From Podospora pseudocomata (lineage: Eukaryota; Ascomycota; Sordariomycetes; Sordariales; Podosporaceae), in the NCBI RefSeq assembly GCF_035222375.1, contig NC_085891.1:1550001-1614000 (forward strand): a stretch of DNA of 64,000 nt, in the 5' to 3' direction. Under the pieces are notes generated by a model. It did not search any database. It was not told the DNA's origin and saw only the letters and a program-made list of their open reading frames with translations. The position numbers were made by a program, and so were the translations under genes. This document shows positions 1-11,800 of this stretch, piece by piece (the first letter of the stretch is position 1; each line of letters opens with the position of its first letter).

Positions 1-755
1 AAGCTTTTTCACATCCCCATAACCCCCCTTCACATATACACATGAGAGAAGACGGAAAGACGAACACCACGATTTGCCTACCTGTGTGCCCTTTAATCAA
101 TGCACACCAGGTTAACTAGTTTTTTATCGTTCGCAGTGGAAGAGAAAACCAACGGCCTAGACAGCCAGTCCTATCCACCCTGCTGCCGAGGTTACTTGAA
201 GTGCGTCAGCGGGACTAAAACGGACAAACATTTTGATGTGATATGAAGATTGTTTTTGATTTGTTTTGTGTGTGTCATTTTGCCAATCAAACATGGAGAA
301 AAGAGAAATATCTATGATTTGCCTGCCCAAAATGCGATCCATGCTCCCATGCTGTCATGAGGAGGATGGGTATTTGTGCCATATGTGTTCATGTATTTTT
401 TATAATGGCGTAAAGCCATAAACTCAAATCTCCTTGCGCCTGAAAATACCATCACTTGCTGGAAGATTGCAACAGCAGTCCTGCTGGCTGTTGGTGTTCT
501 TCTGGCAGCAGTATCATCACATGCTTGCCGTCTCTATCATCACTTCATGGACCATCTCACGGGCTCTCCCCGATGATATACTTTTCCTGCTGGAAGCTCA
601 ACAAGAACTTGGCCACCAGCCTCCCCGTGTAGTTGAACCCGACGTCCCTTGGATAGGGGTGTTCCTCCACGTTTGGCAGGATTGGATCAGCCGTCAAAAA
701 GTCAAGTTCGCTCCCTATTTCCCCACCGTTAGCATCATCCCATCATCATCATTTT
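1..755. other. Intergenic, left edge
   Basis: This stretch lies downstream of the Zn2Cys6 gene and runs to the window edge. It must hold that gene's 3' untranslated region. Short open frames here have no recognisable domain and are interrupted on both strands. I see no gene, repeat or RNA structure that I can support. Confidence 0.5.
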
Positions 756-3323
756 TTAAGGAAAACGAAAAAACTCACAAGCATCATAATCCTCCAAGCT
801 CATCAACCTCCTCAACCCCCTCACCATCTCCTCCTCCTCCCTCCCCAGCAATTTATCCTCCACCTTGTTCGCCTCGTCCACCCACCCCTCCTCGAGCGGG
901 TTAAAGCTCCTCTGGCTGACCTCCCTCGAGTAAGTCTGATACACCATGTGAAACATGATGCCAAACTGCCTGAAAGGTAACTGCTCAATCTCCCTGTTCA
1001 CCCCCAGCGCGAAACCCCTCTTCAGCGTTGGCCTCTCCCCGTTTCGTAGAGAGATCTCATTGTCAGAAATGACAAAATTATCTGCTGCCGTCTCGACACT
1101 TTCCATGAAGAGGCAGAGGACTAAGAAGGCGGCTAGGCAAGGGGCCCATTCCTTGCGGAGTTTAGGCTTGAGGGATTTGGAGAATGATTCGAACAGGAGC
1201 TGCATTTCTCTGGTCAGGATATCATCGATGAGGGCTTTGAGCTGGCGGTTCAGCAACCGGGGTGTGACCCACGGATTGGACGGGTCGAGGGGGGGAAGGA
1301 GGGGGGATAAAGAAGTGATGGAGTTGGGTGTGAGGCAGAGGTGCCGGGTCAGGACAAAATGCATGGCGTAGATCGCCAGCGCTCGCTTGACGATGGCGGA
1401 GTCGGTTTTGTGGGCGTAGGTGTGGATGATGGAGAGGATTTTCCGGGGTATGTCGGTGTGTCGAAGGTTGGAGGTGACCAGGGAGGCGTATTCTGGCTCG
1501 GAGACGATGGAGGCGATGTACTCTTTGATCTTGCGTTTGAGTTCTTCTCTCTGGGCGCCGGTGGTGGCTTTGACGTCGAGGCCGATGGGGGCTGAGCCGC
1601 GGGCTTGGAGGTCGACGGTGTTGTGGCCTGTTTGGAGGTGGTAGTGCCGGAGGACGTCCGCTGACAGAGATCGCGGAGTAAAAAACTTGGCTTTGATCTG
1701 GAGGCGGGCGGAGAGGCCGAGGCCGGAGAAGAGCTCGACTGTGCAGGGGCGTTCGACGCCGTCGAGGGTGAAGGAGGAGACGTTTGTTTCGATGAATTGG
1801 GTGATTTCTTCTTTGCGGAAGTGGCGGCGGATGAAATCTGGAAACAGAACAGGCATGAAGTCGGGGAACTGCCAGCAGACAGCTTGGGGGACCTGATGGG
1901 TGAGCTTGACGCAGTTGCGGCATGGTCGTTCCATATCGCATTTGACCTTTCGGGCATGGCAACAGAAACAAGCGCCCTTTCGTCGGACTTGAAGGGCAGA
2001 TTGTTTGGTGTCCGTCGCCAACGGTCCCTTCCTCCCACGCTGTGAAGGTCTCAACGCCTCGAAACACTCGAAGGGATTGCTCTGCTGGTTTGGATTTGTC
2101 GACTGACTTTGAGCATGCGCATTAATTGTCGACGGCGTCACAATCAAAAACTTGGCCTGTCCTGAAGTGCTCCCCGAACTCGAAGGCGTCGGGCTTGGTG
2201 ATTTACTCTTCCCCTTTGCAGTCTGCAGCTGCCCCTGAGAAGCAGTCTGCAGCTGCCCCTGAGAAGCAGCCAGCCGCGCACTCAACGTCGAGGAACTCAT
2301 CGAATCCGTCGGGCTGGCCTTCCGCTTCGTTACTCGATAACTATTCCCTGCACTCCCCGATGGCCCTTTGTTACTCTTCCTCACTGGTATCGGCGCCGAC
2401 TTTGGCTGCTGCTGCTCTGGCACCACAACCCCCTGCTCCCACCGGATCACCATCCCGGGGCTCTTCGGCGGTGTGCTCGCCGGCGGGCTCAAACTAGGCG
2501 TATACTCGATATAACTTGGCGGGCTAGGTGAAACCGTCTCAAAATCAAAACTCGGATCTTCAATCACGAAAATCCCTGGGCTGGAGTTTGCGCTGGTGAC
2601 CAGGTTGTTGTTGTTGTTAGGTGGCCCGGTAGTAATCGTCGGCCTGTTAATCAACTCTGGTGTTGTCGTTATCACCGTCTGCGTAGTATGTCCGGCTCTC
2701 AAGTTAAACGGCTCCCAAGGTCCCGACTGTGCCGAGGTGTCAAAGTTGATCTCTCCTAGCCCTTCCATCCCAAGAAAGCTCTGTTGTTGGTGTTGGTGTT
2801 GCTGCTGCTCCAACACAGGAATAACTCCCGCAAAGGCGCTGTTATACAACCCGAAATCTGCTATCACATCAACATCCCTCCTCTCCCATCTCATCCCATC
2901 AGCGTACTCACCTGTATCAAACATAAAACCCCCTCCCATATTCCCCACCGTCCCCATCCCCCCCATTTGTCCCAACCCATCCCCGACCTGCGCGCCCAAA
3001 AACTCGCCCCCCAAGTCAACATAACTCCCCGAGTAACTACTCCCCTGCCCCTGACTGAGCTGTTCATGGCTGTTGATCGGGCTCACCGGACCACCAATAC
3101 TCGTCTGCCCCAGCATAGCCCACGAACTGCCCAAACTGTTGCTCAGACTTGCCGGACTGGTCATGAAGCTCCCCCCTCCAGCGCCGGTGCCCACCGGCGA
3201 TGGTGATGTGCCATCGCCGATGGTGGTGTGGACGGCGGCCCAGAAGGCTTGTTCGTCTTCGGGATCGAGGTTGTAGTCGGACGAGAGGGGGGAGGTTCCC
3301 GGGGCGGAGGCAACCGAGGCCAT
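756..3323 (-). CDS. Zn(II)2Cys6 fungal transcription factor
   Basis: An intronless frame encodes 855 residues. A binuclear zinc cluster lies near residues 450-485, with spacing C-x2-C-x6-C-x5-C-x2-C-x11-C and the basic stretch HARKVKC, as in Gal4-class DNA-binding domains. The last loop (11 residues) is longer than the usual 6-8. Unusually, the cluster is central. About 450 residues of Ser/Pro/Gln/Asn-rich low-complexity sequence precede it, including an exact short duplication (SQGQLQTA, twice, near 2220-2275) and several acidic patches. About 370 residues of helical, globular-looking sequence follow, where other members of the class carry regulatory regions. The start is the first ATG, in a good context (GCCATGG). 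The protein is presumably nuclear. I do not recognise a named orthologue, and the target genes cannot be read from the sequence. Confidence 0.88.
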   Translation of the reverse strand: MASVASAPGTSPLSSDYNLDPEDEQAFWAAVHTTIGDGTSPSPVGTGAGGGSFMTSPASLSNSLGSSWAMLGQTSIGGPVSPINSHEQLSQGQGSSYSGSYVDLGGEFLGAQVGDGLGQMGGMGTVGNMGGGFMFDTGEYADGMRWERRDVDVIADFGLYNSAFAGVIPVLEQQQHQHQQQSFLGMEGLGEINFDTSAQSGPWEPFNLRAGHTTQTVITTTPELINRPTITTGPPNNNNNLVTSANSSPGIFVIEDPSFDFETVSPSPPSYIEYTPSLSPPASTPPKSPGMVIRWEQGVVVPEQQQPKSAPIPVRKSNKGPSGSAGNSYRVTKRKASPTDSMSSSTLSARLAASQGQLQTASQGQLQTAKGKSKSPSPTPSSSGSTSGQAKFLIVTPSTINAHAQSQSTNPNQQSNPFECFEALRPSQRGRKGPLATDTKQSALQVRRKGACFCCHARKVKCDMERPCRNCVKLTHQVPQAVCWQFPDFMPVLFPDFIRRHFRKEEITQFIETNVSSFTLDGVERPCTVELFSGLGLSARLQIKAKFFTPRSLSADVLRHYHLQTGHNTVDLQARGSAPIGLDVKATTGAQREELKRKIKEYIASIVSEPEYASLVTSNLRHTDIPRKILSIIHTYAHKTDSAIVKRALAIYAMHFVLTRHLCLTPNSITSLSPLLPPLDPSNPWVTPRLLNRQLKALIDDILTREMQLLFESFSKSLKPKLRKEWAPCLAAFLVLCLFMESVETAADNFVISDNEISLRNGERPTLKRGFALGVNREIEQLPFRQFGIMFHMVYQTYSREVSQRSFNPLEEGWVDEANKVEDKLLGREEEEMVRGLRRLMSLEDYDACEFFRFP

Positions 3324-5560
3324 GGCTGCTGTATAGAATGTACCGTTATCTTTTTAAAGCCTTCTTCTTGTTGGTGCCAGATATACGTGATGGGTTTTTG
3401 CGCGCGCGCTTGGATAGACGTTCAAGATATGTACCGGGGCGGTATCTCGTCGTGGCACTTCGTACAGGCAATTCAGTCGCAGTCGCAAAAAGTGTTCGTC
3501 CGCTCAATATCTCACACAATAAAATCACATACACCCAACAAAGCAGTTCAACAAGACCGCGAATACGTTGCCCAAGTTCGAAAAATGATAAACTGTATAT
3601 TCTCTCCAAAACGTGGGGGAAGAAGGAAAGGTAGGTCATATCCCATCCCACGAAATCGCATGAACCACCCCTCAGCCTCCCCGCTATCCCCAAATCAGCG
3701 ACCGAACCGTTGCACCTCTCCCGCCTACCGCCAAGCCCCAGGACTCGACCCCCCCCAAAGCGCGCTAAACCCAATTCGATTACCGATGGGCCTCGGTGTG
3801 GCACAACAGGCGACCGACCGTCATACCGAGCGTCTTTATTTCAGACAAAACATTTCTCTTTTCGCATCATATGCCCACCTGTCGTGTACGCACTTTATCA
3901 ATCATGACGAAAAACACTCAAGGTTCATATTGATTGATACCTTGACTCTTTTGCCTTGCCTTGCCTTGCCCCGAGCCAAACCGTCGGTAACCACTTCAAG
4001 TAACGGTAGGTAACCTTTCACAAAGTCACCATCATCACCCACTGCACAACATCAACAAGAGACAGAGAGTATCACGACAAAAACGTATCAGATTTTGAAA
4101 CAAAGCGTAGGTTAGCAACGCGGCTCCATAAAACGCTTTCTTTCATCAAAGCCTCCATACAACAAGTAGATATATAATATATATATATGGCATGCAAACG
4201 CAGAAACGACTGTAACCTCCCATCTCTCAATGGTGATGATGTACGCGCAAAAAAAGCAGATAGCCTCCCTCCTTTCTCCAAAGCAAAAAAACAACAACAG
4301 ATAGCCACTCCCTTGTCTTCAACATGAATAGCAAAACAAAACAAAAAAAGCAGATAACCTCCCTTTCTGTCTTCGAGTGTCAAAGCAAGAGCAAAAAGTC
4401 AGATAGCCTCTCTCAGCAGTTAGAAAGTAAAAAAGAAGCAGCAAATCAGAATAACCTCCCTCCAGTCTTCAAGATGCGCAGCGCAGAAGAAAAAAAAGCA
4501 GATAGCCATCCCAACCTCTGTCCAACCCACCCCACCAGCACACCCCCTTACAAAAGACTCCTCGCCAACACACACACAATACAACAAAACAGACAAAACA
4601 ATGCTCTCAAAAGCCAGATAGACTCCCGCCCAGAAAAACATCATACATCATGCCATCCCCTTAACATCCCTCGTCCTCACATACATACAACAACAAAAAC
4701 AACAACCCCAAGTATCAATAGCCCTAGTAGACAAAAAACAACAACAACAATACAATAACAACCTTAGAAAAAAAGAAGGAGAAGAAAAGGAAATTTCAAT
4801 CAGATAGCCACCCCAACCCAAACCATAAATAAATAAAAAGCAACCATACAACCATCATCCACTCAACCCACGGTATAAAAAACGCAAAAAAGTCCACCCA
4901 CGCCACTTCTCTGTTTTTCGTTAAATATCAAACAACATACCCCCGCCATAATCTCTTTACATCTTCATCATGTTCTTCATCAACAACAGCATCGCCAATT
5001 CACCACACACACAAAAGGAAAAGGAAGAAAAAAAAAAAAAGAGTCCATGGAATACCAGAAATAAGTTGAGCAACGTCCCATAAAGATTGCGATGAAAATG
5101 AAAAACAAGTTCCCTCGAATAACATGAAATAAAGATCCTAGGTATATATATTCCCTCCGCCGCCGTCGCCGCCCGCCCAAACCCCTCCCCTTTCTGTGCG
5201 TCTTGTTTGTGTCCAGTCCAGTCCCGATACAGTCCAGTCGAATTCAGTTTTCAGTTTCCAGCAGGCAGACCCCTTCTGGGTGAGCAGCCCGCAATTTCTT
5301 ATCGCCTGTCTGTCTGTCATCCAAAAAGCCCTCCTGGGCAGGGAGCAAGTATCCAAAAATATTTTTGTCGTTGTTTTTCGGCTTTTTTTTTTTTGGTGTC
5401 GTTTTCTTTTTGGTGGTCAAAGATCCAGGTCCATGGTTTCCTTTGGCAATTCTTTTGGTAAAAAAATCCTTTCTCCAAAACCCAGGAAAAAATGGAAGAG
5501 AAAAAAAGGAATGAAGTAGTTCCTGGCGGAACCAAATCCAAAAATAAAGGGCCATATGCG
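3324..5560. other. 2.2 kb intergenic region
   Basis: This lies between the 5' end of the zinc-cluster gene and the 3' end of the next minus-strand gene. It should hold the promoter and leader of the first and the 3' UTR of the second. A short CCTTG run occurs near 3952-3970. The sequence from 4200 to 4815 carries the repeat listed separately. From 4650 to 5160 the plus strand is A-rich with poly-A and CAACAA runs. No gene is supported. Confidence 0.5.
4257..4815. repeat. Degenerate minisatellite with CAGATAGCC core
   Basis: Eight imperfect copies of CAGATARCCWCCCT begin at about 4257, 4298, 4351, 4400, 4447, 4499, 4615 and 4801. The first six are spaced 41-53 bp apart and share an A-rich arm and a TCTTC-containing arm, so they look like a decayed repeat with a unit near 50 bp. 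The core CAGATAR matches the GATA-factor consensus HGATAR. The array lies about 0.9-1.5 kb upstream of the zinc-cluster gene. Whether it binds a factor is inference. Confidence 0.6.
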
Positions 5561-6874
5561 TCAACGGAACCTCCCCGCGGCCGCGGCAGCAGCTCGCTCT
5601 TGAATCTGCTGTTCCGTTGATACATACAGCCTGTCCAAATAGTCCATGGCCTGGGCATCCTTGAGGATCTTGGCCACCTGGATGCCCGCCGAGATGAGCT
5701 GCAAAATATTCCGGTCGTCTTTCAGCGGTCGAGACTGGTGCTTTGCCGCATGTCGCATCTCCAACGAGTTCTCCAAAATCGTCACAAACTGCTTGATCTG
5801 GCCGTTGTACAGCACCCGGGCGGGGATCCGCCTTTTCGTTGCCAGCCTTTTCAGCAGGTACACCCACTCGGTCCATTCACGATCCTGCGGGCGCTCGACG
5901 GGTCGCATGTCCTGTGTAAGTGGGATCGGAAACTGGTACTTGGCAACAAAGTCATAAGCGCACTGCGAGAGCCGGTCGTTGACCTGAGTCAGGACACTAT
6001 CCTGCTCTTGGACAAGGAGATGGGTCGGAAGAGTTGGGAGGTCTCGTTCGGACATCGCAATGTACTCTGGCGGAGGTCTCTTCAGAAACTGGTGCGGCCC
6101 ATCAAACTCATCCCGGTTCGACGGACGTCGCTGCGATCGTGGCTTTCCGTTCAACTTGTTCTTGTTCCCTGGCTGGGACATTCCGATGGCCGAGTTCTCC
6201 AGGGAGTAGTCGGACATGTTGGGAGACGTCATGAGATCATCCATGGAGCCCGATGGCGAGTACCTCCCTTGATATGGCCCCTGTGGTGGGGGCTGATGCT
6301 GAGGAGGGGCGCCCTGATACTGCCTCTGGTGATCCCAAGGCTGGGAGTTCATACCGTTCATGCCGTTCATGCCGTTCATACCATTCATGCCCTTGTATGA
6401 GACCTGAGATGGTGGCGCCGGGCTCGAGTACTGGCTTGGCGGTTGGGTCATACGCGGATTGAAGGCTGTCGCTGGCGCAAAGGGCGACTCAGCCGCGGCT
6501 CGCCCTACCTGGCTGACATTCCCGAGCGAAAGGTTGGCTGGGAGGTGGTATGAAGAAGAGTTTCCATGTGTGTAAGTCACGCTGGAAAGAGGTTGCCGGT
6601 TACTCTCGCTGTCCTGAAGCTGAAAGAGGTGGGTGTTGAGTGGCTGAACATCTTACCTCTGTGGGAGGTACGGGTTGCTCCCCGTCTCAAACCTGCCATT
6701 GTGATATTGATCACTGTATATCGGGCTTTGGGTTCATCTGTCAGCTGTTCGTGTCCTTTCATTCCCTCCCGCAAAACGGGGTTCTTCGAGATCTTGTTCC
6801 CACCTGCGCGATTGTAGCCATCGGTCATTGGATACCGCGGCCGAGGAACGGTACGCAAAGTCCGGCTGGGCCAT
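5561..6874 (-). CDS. Conserved-looking protein with disordered N-terminus, function unknown
   Basis: Three exons are proposed on the minus strand: 6874-6804, 6713-6657 and 6581-5561, giving 382 residues. The ATG has a strong context (ACCACCATGG). Intron 1 starts GTGGGA, has a GCTGAC branch point, ends TACAG and removes an in-frame TGA. Intron 2 runs GTAAGA to TTCCAG with an AGTAACC branch. The first 230 residues are rich in Pro, Gln, Ser, Tyr and Asn and include five consecutive GMN tripeptides. The last 150 residues are helical and charged, with no low complexity, and end in an alanine run (AAAAAAAGRFR-like). I recognise no catalytic motif. The C-terminal part is the likely folded domain, and the order-to-disorder layout suits a regulatory or scaffold protein. 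The GTGGGA donor is non-consensus, so exon 1 is less certain than exon 3. Confidence 0.7.
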
Positions 6875-9800
6875 GGTGGTTCCTCTTTTTTTTTCAAGTT
6901 GTCCTGCTCCCGGCTGGGATCTCCAAAAAGCGGCTTCCCGGGTCGTCTGTTTTTTCGCTCACCCGCAAGTGGCAGTGTTGCTTTCTTTGCTGAAAACAAT
7001 TCAAGAAAAACGCACAAAATACAAAACAGAAAATCGAAACGGTTCCACGGAGCGATAGGGCGCGGCCAGAGGGTAAACAGCAATCAGTCCAGAAGGGCAA
7101 CGGAGAAAAAAAACCTGCGGCCGGGATTTCCTTGGATGGCCGAGTACCAAAAGTCTTCATAAAAAAATCAGGGTCTCCACGCGGGCGGCGAGAACCTCAC
7201 TGGGATGTGTCTTTGACCGAATGGCAATCGGGCTGTGGTCCGGCAGAGCGGTTGACCATGGACTAGCAGCGGAGTCTAGCTTGGGCGCTGCTGGGGAATA
7301 TCGCTCCGGCTCCTCTTTTTCAACGTCGCCGGTGCGGTTTTGCTGAGACTTGTGTCCTCGCGGGACTGGCGGATGAGAAGCCCAAACGACAAGACGAAGC
7401 CGATTCAGATCCACGATGGAGACATATATCCCCCCTCGCTGGCCGCGCTGGTGTCAAGGAGGAGGGGGCCGGGTGGCGAGAGCAGCACTTCCACGACCGA
7501 GACTGACAACAAAGTGGCCGACACAGCAGGACCGGTGGAATGGAAAATGACAATCTTGACACGCAGCTCAGTTCAACTCAGTTCCGCGTCGCTCGGTGCG
7601 CCCAACATGGACCGGGAAGCCGGATGGGAAGGGTGGGAGCAAGCCGGTGCTCACTGCCCGCAACACCACTCACTCGCATACAAGGCCGACTTCGTGACTT
7701 TGGTTGCTTGGCGCTCCCCGGATGATGGAATTTCGAGAAGATGGAGGTGAGCGAGTCGGGCAACGACCAAGCGGGTGCAAGTGACGATTTCTCTGGCCAG
7801 ACATGAGTTGATGGGAAGATCCATGCGGTCGCCATCCAATGGTGTCTACGCCCGCACAACGCCCATGGCCATGATCCAAGCCATTCGCACTCTGCCATAC
7901 TGCACTTTGCTGACGCCGGTGCTCGACAAGCACAATGCGATGAACGGGGAAGCGGTAGGGCATCGTTGGGCACCAGATGGAAATCTTCGAAGCGGGTAAC
8001 AACTCTGCGGTGTCGCCCAATGCCCAGACCCTCGGCAGTCGTGATTGGTGCCAGGAAGCTCCCTGTTCTCCGAGGCGGCACATCTGATTAGGGAACCGAT
8101 CGAAGCGACTGACGTTGGGCACGAACACGTCTCGCTGCACCAGCCCAACCATGCTGCCGCCCTATCATGCCATCTCGTCGTCTGGTCTGCCGTGATGCCA
8201 CGCAGCAGTGCTTCTTGACCGCTCCCGACTGCGTCCGGTCCGTCGACGACGCCGTCCGGTCTGACCCTTGGAGTGTTGACACGGCATCAGTTAGCCCCCA
8301 TTTCCCCCCACAACCCCTTCCCACGCTTCCCATCCTCCCCCACGGCCTACTTTTTTCTTAAGAGGAGGTCCATGGCCGAGGCCACCCGCGTCATTGTTCC
8401 TGTCCTGGATGCAAATTTGGCATGAGGCATCGCGCCTTGCCCAAGACGGACAACTGACACAGTACTTTTTCTGCCGAGATGGGGACATCACCTTCAATCA
8501 AGGTATCATTTTTCTTCCACCCCACGTGCTTTGCACCCACACTGTAGCCCGACAACACCCACCGATGGGCGATGATAAGACTTCAGCCCCGAACGGCCCG
8601 GAGTTCGGGGCCTGAAGCTCGCCGGCACCACTTACAAGATCAGGCCGGACCCTCTCACTCACTTCTAACCTTACCCAGAGATTCCCTGTTTTGGACTTCC
8701 TGAGCCTCTGGACCCCAACCCCGGATGGAGACCTCTTGGAGCCCTTGGATATGGATTGGTGTGGTTTCCACCACCTGCGCATTGCTGTCATCATGATGCG
8801 CGCTCCTCGTGAGAGGAGTTGCTGTTTCTCCTGGCGAGAGATGAGAAAAAGTCTGTTTGACGAGGTAAGGTAAATTATCGCCGATGCTCTCCAGAGACTT
8901 TCCTGTGATGGACTTTGTTTCCGCGGAATGAGGCACCCCTTTTCCCCCTAAAACTTTCTCTAGGTCCCAGTTAGCACCACTCTGGCTGCCCTCCATCCGC
9001 ATGTGGAAGGAGACCTGCACATTGCAATCCGATTTCTTGCGCGCAGGATGCCGTTCACCTGGTTGAAGACATCAACTGTCACATTTTAGCCTTCATCCGC
9101 CGTATCTGCCGTCCCCCTCTCTTTCAGAAAGCCTCGGAATCGACAAACCCAACCCCAACCCCAACCCAAACAGTTCGCCATCACACGACAACAACAGCCT
9201 CGGGAGGATGTAGCAGTATCCCATGTTTCACGGGGCTTGCTTGGTGCGTGATGTGTCGCCCAAGCTTTGCAGCCTCGCCTTACTTTTGGTCCTTGAATAC
9301 CACCAGTCAGATGTGAGGAATGAGGCTCTCGCCGAGTCCGGGCAGCTCTTCGTCATGTGGCACAAATCTCCGAGTTGTGATCACGCCTGGGTCATGCAAG
9401 AGCACTTCCAAGAGCCATGAGCAGGCGTGTGTGCTGATGAAGCACGTTGAAGATACAAGATAGGGCTAGGGCCAGCAGATGCCTGGCGCTTTAGTGAGTA
9501 GTAACCCCATCAATGGTCACCCGAAAGCGGTATCTAACAACGGGCCAGGCTTTGTAGAAAGATTGAAACCAATACACTGCCTGGACAAGCCTTGTCGGCC
9601 AGCCTGATCAATTGTTGCTCCAAGCTATGGACTCGGTCTTCGAATACAAGGCATCAAGGGGAAGGCTAGCCTGATTGCAAGAGTCTTATCCGGGGTCGGT
9701 TGTGGAGGTTGATGATGTCCCAGGATTTACACATGCTGAGGGATGGGGTCCGAGCCACGCCTACTTACCTGGTTTCCGGGGCTGCCACACCTGTTGTTGA

Positions 9801-11800
9801 CCTTGGGTTAAGGATCCTACACTCCAGCTCAGAAGAAGAAGAAGCCGACCAACAACGTGCCAACTTGCAGCCCTCGACAACGTCTGTTCTTATGAAGAAT
9901 GGCAGAAAGGGGAGCCGGGCGACATCTCCGGGAGTGGACACTTGAAGAGGGCCCCGTCGTTGACAGGACGAGACACCAGCCATCGACAAACTTGGTCAAC
10001 AATACTCGAGCCATCGACGCCGATTCGTTCGCCCATCGACAACCGTATGATGAACGCCGCTTGGTTAACGTCTTTGGCCGGCAGACATCCACATCAGACC
10101 CTAGCTGCATACTGAGCAATGAGTTGGAGGGGCTGTTGCTGATGTGGCGAGCAAGTGGGCGAGTTTGGTGCTTTTGGCCATTGTGTATCTGACTGATGCC
10201 AATCCAGCTGAGTCTCGAGATGTCTTGCACGACATCAAGCCAGGCAATGAGGAGGTCTGGTCTTCAGGACACCTGTCGCAGACACCCAATCAATGTACGC
10301 TCTCCCATCGACAATATCGCGGCTACTGCGGATCGATCAAAAAATCAGTCGATGCATATCTTTGAGGGTCTCATGCACAGTCGACCAGATGTAGCAGTTG
10401 CGTATTCTCGTGGCATCTCTTGTCCCGTGTAAGTGAGATCCAGACCCTTCCATCTACCGTTGCAGTAGTAGCAACTGATCTGAGATTGACAACAAGCAGT
10501 GCATATCAGGAACGAGCTCTCCAATGATGTCGACAAAAAAATGCACTTTTGCTCTTCGATGTGACTGAGTCATGGAACCTCGGACGAAACATCAATCTCG
10601 CAGTCTCGGCATGCGTCGAAAGTGAGGCGGCTGCATGTCCAAAGCACGACCAAGTACGGGGACATCGCGTGTTTGGGCATTGCTGAGTTGGCAGAGAGAG
10701 GGGAGAGTGAAGAGCCGAAACGATTACCCATCACAGAGCCTTCAGAACCGATTGAGAGCACCACCATCATCGCCGCCGACGTCCAAGCAAAACTCGTCCA
10801 GCTGCCGTGGTGGCTTTCCCATCATGACCGGTCAACGACAGGATTTCCATTTTTGGATATCCAGGTTCTGAACCAAAACCGGGCGAGACTGAACTGACAG
10901 CAGGCGCCTTTGCTCTTGTCCATTCACACGAGAGAGCGAGGCACCAAGCAGGTGAGCTTGGTTGGTATTGGCTATCGTGGCCCACTTGTAGACGACTGGC
11001 TGGTGGACAGCAATGGTAAGACAACCCCTCTTCTTCTGTTGAACAGCAGCATGCCGCCGAGAGTGTTTCCTGAGACATGACGACGCCGAGCACTGCGGGG
11101 TCGTAGCATGGTTTCCATGAGGTCGGCAATCTGGGGACGATTTGCTGCGTGAGTGGTCTTTTCGATCTTGGTGACCCTTCAACAAGAGCGCGCGAGCAGC
11201 AGCACTGGCGGCAACGGCGTCTGTCCTATCGGTGCTTCTCTCGCTATCTGTGTCATCAGGCTGTCAGTGATTTGATCTGGATTATCCGAATATCCCGCAA
11301 CAAACAGGTGAGGAGTATGTCAAGGGAGTGTGAGTGAATGTGACAGGTCGAAGCTGAGCTGGCACAGGACCTGTCTGCATCTTCCATAGGCCATAGTTGC
11401 ATGACGGCGTCGCACACCGCTGACGACTGGTTGGATATCCTGTTTCTGGTCTGCTCGGCGGGGCTCTTGAAGCGATTCCGGCCTATCAGCAGAGGTGGTG
11501 ATAGCTAGCCTGCAACATGAGCAGGGGACAGGCTGCATCAGACGGAATGCCAACGCATCACTGCAGAGGCACTAGGCCGTCGAGCCGGCCGACTCTGATG
11601 AGGTTCTCGTGTGAGATTGGCGAAGAGATTGCAGCGCGGTGCAGCGACGCGCAGGTATACGCAGGGAGTCGCAGCAAAAGTGCAGAAAGGAAGCGGCAGG
11701 AAACATTGCGATGGACGGTGCCGAGACGAGAAGCGAACAGCCAGAGCGGGGTCTCATCAGACAAGACGAGCCTGTCTTCGAATGACAGCGTAGATTTAAA
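6875..11800. other. Gene-poor region
   Basis: Nearly 5 kb without a convincing gene. Open frames on both strands are short, overlap each other and lack domains, signal peptides or plausible intron-linked continuations. The first few hundred bases should hold the promoter of the preceding minus-strand gene. Near 9158-9176 there is a short CCAACCCC run, too brief to be telomeric. The rest may be distal promoter of the C2H2 gene or an unrecognised non-coding transcript. I see nothing definable. Confidence 0.4.

Noticed and set aside
9158-9176. CCAACCCC run considered as interstitial telomere repeat
   Set aside because: Only about three units, and not CCCTAA. It is too short and off-consensus.
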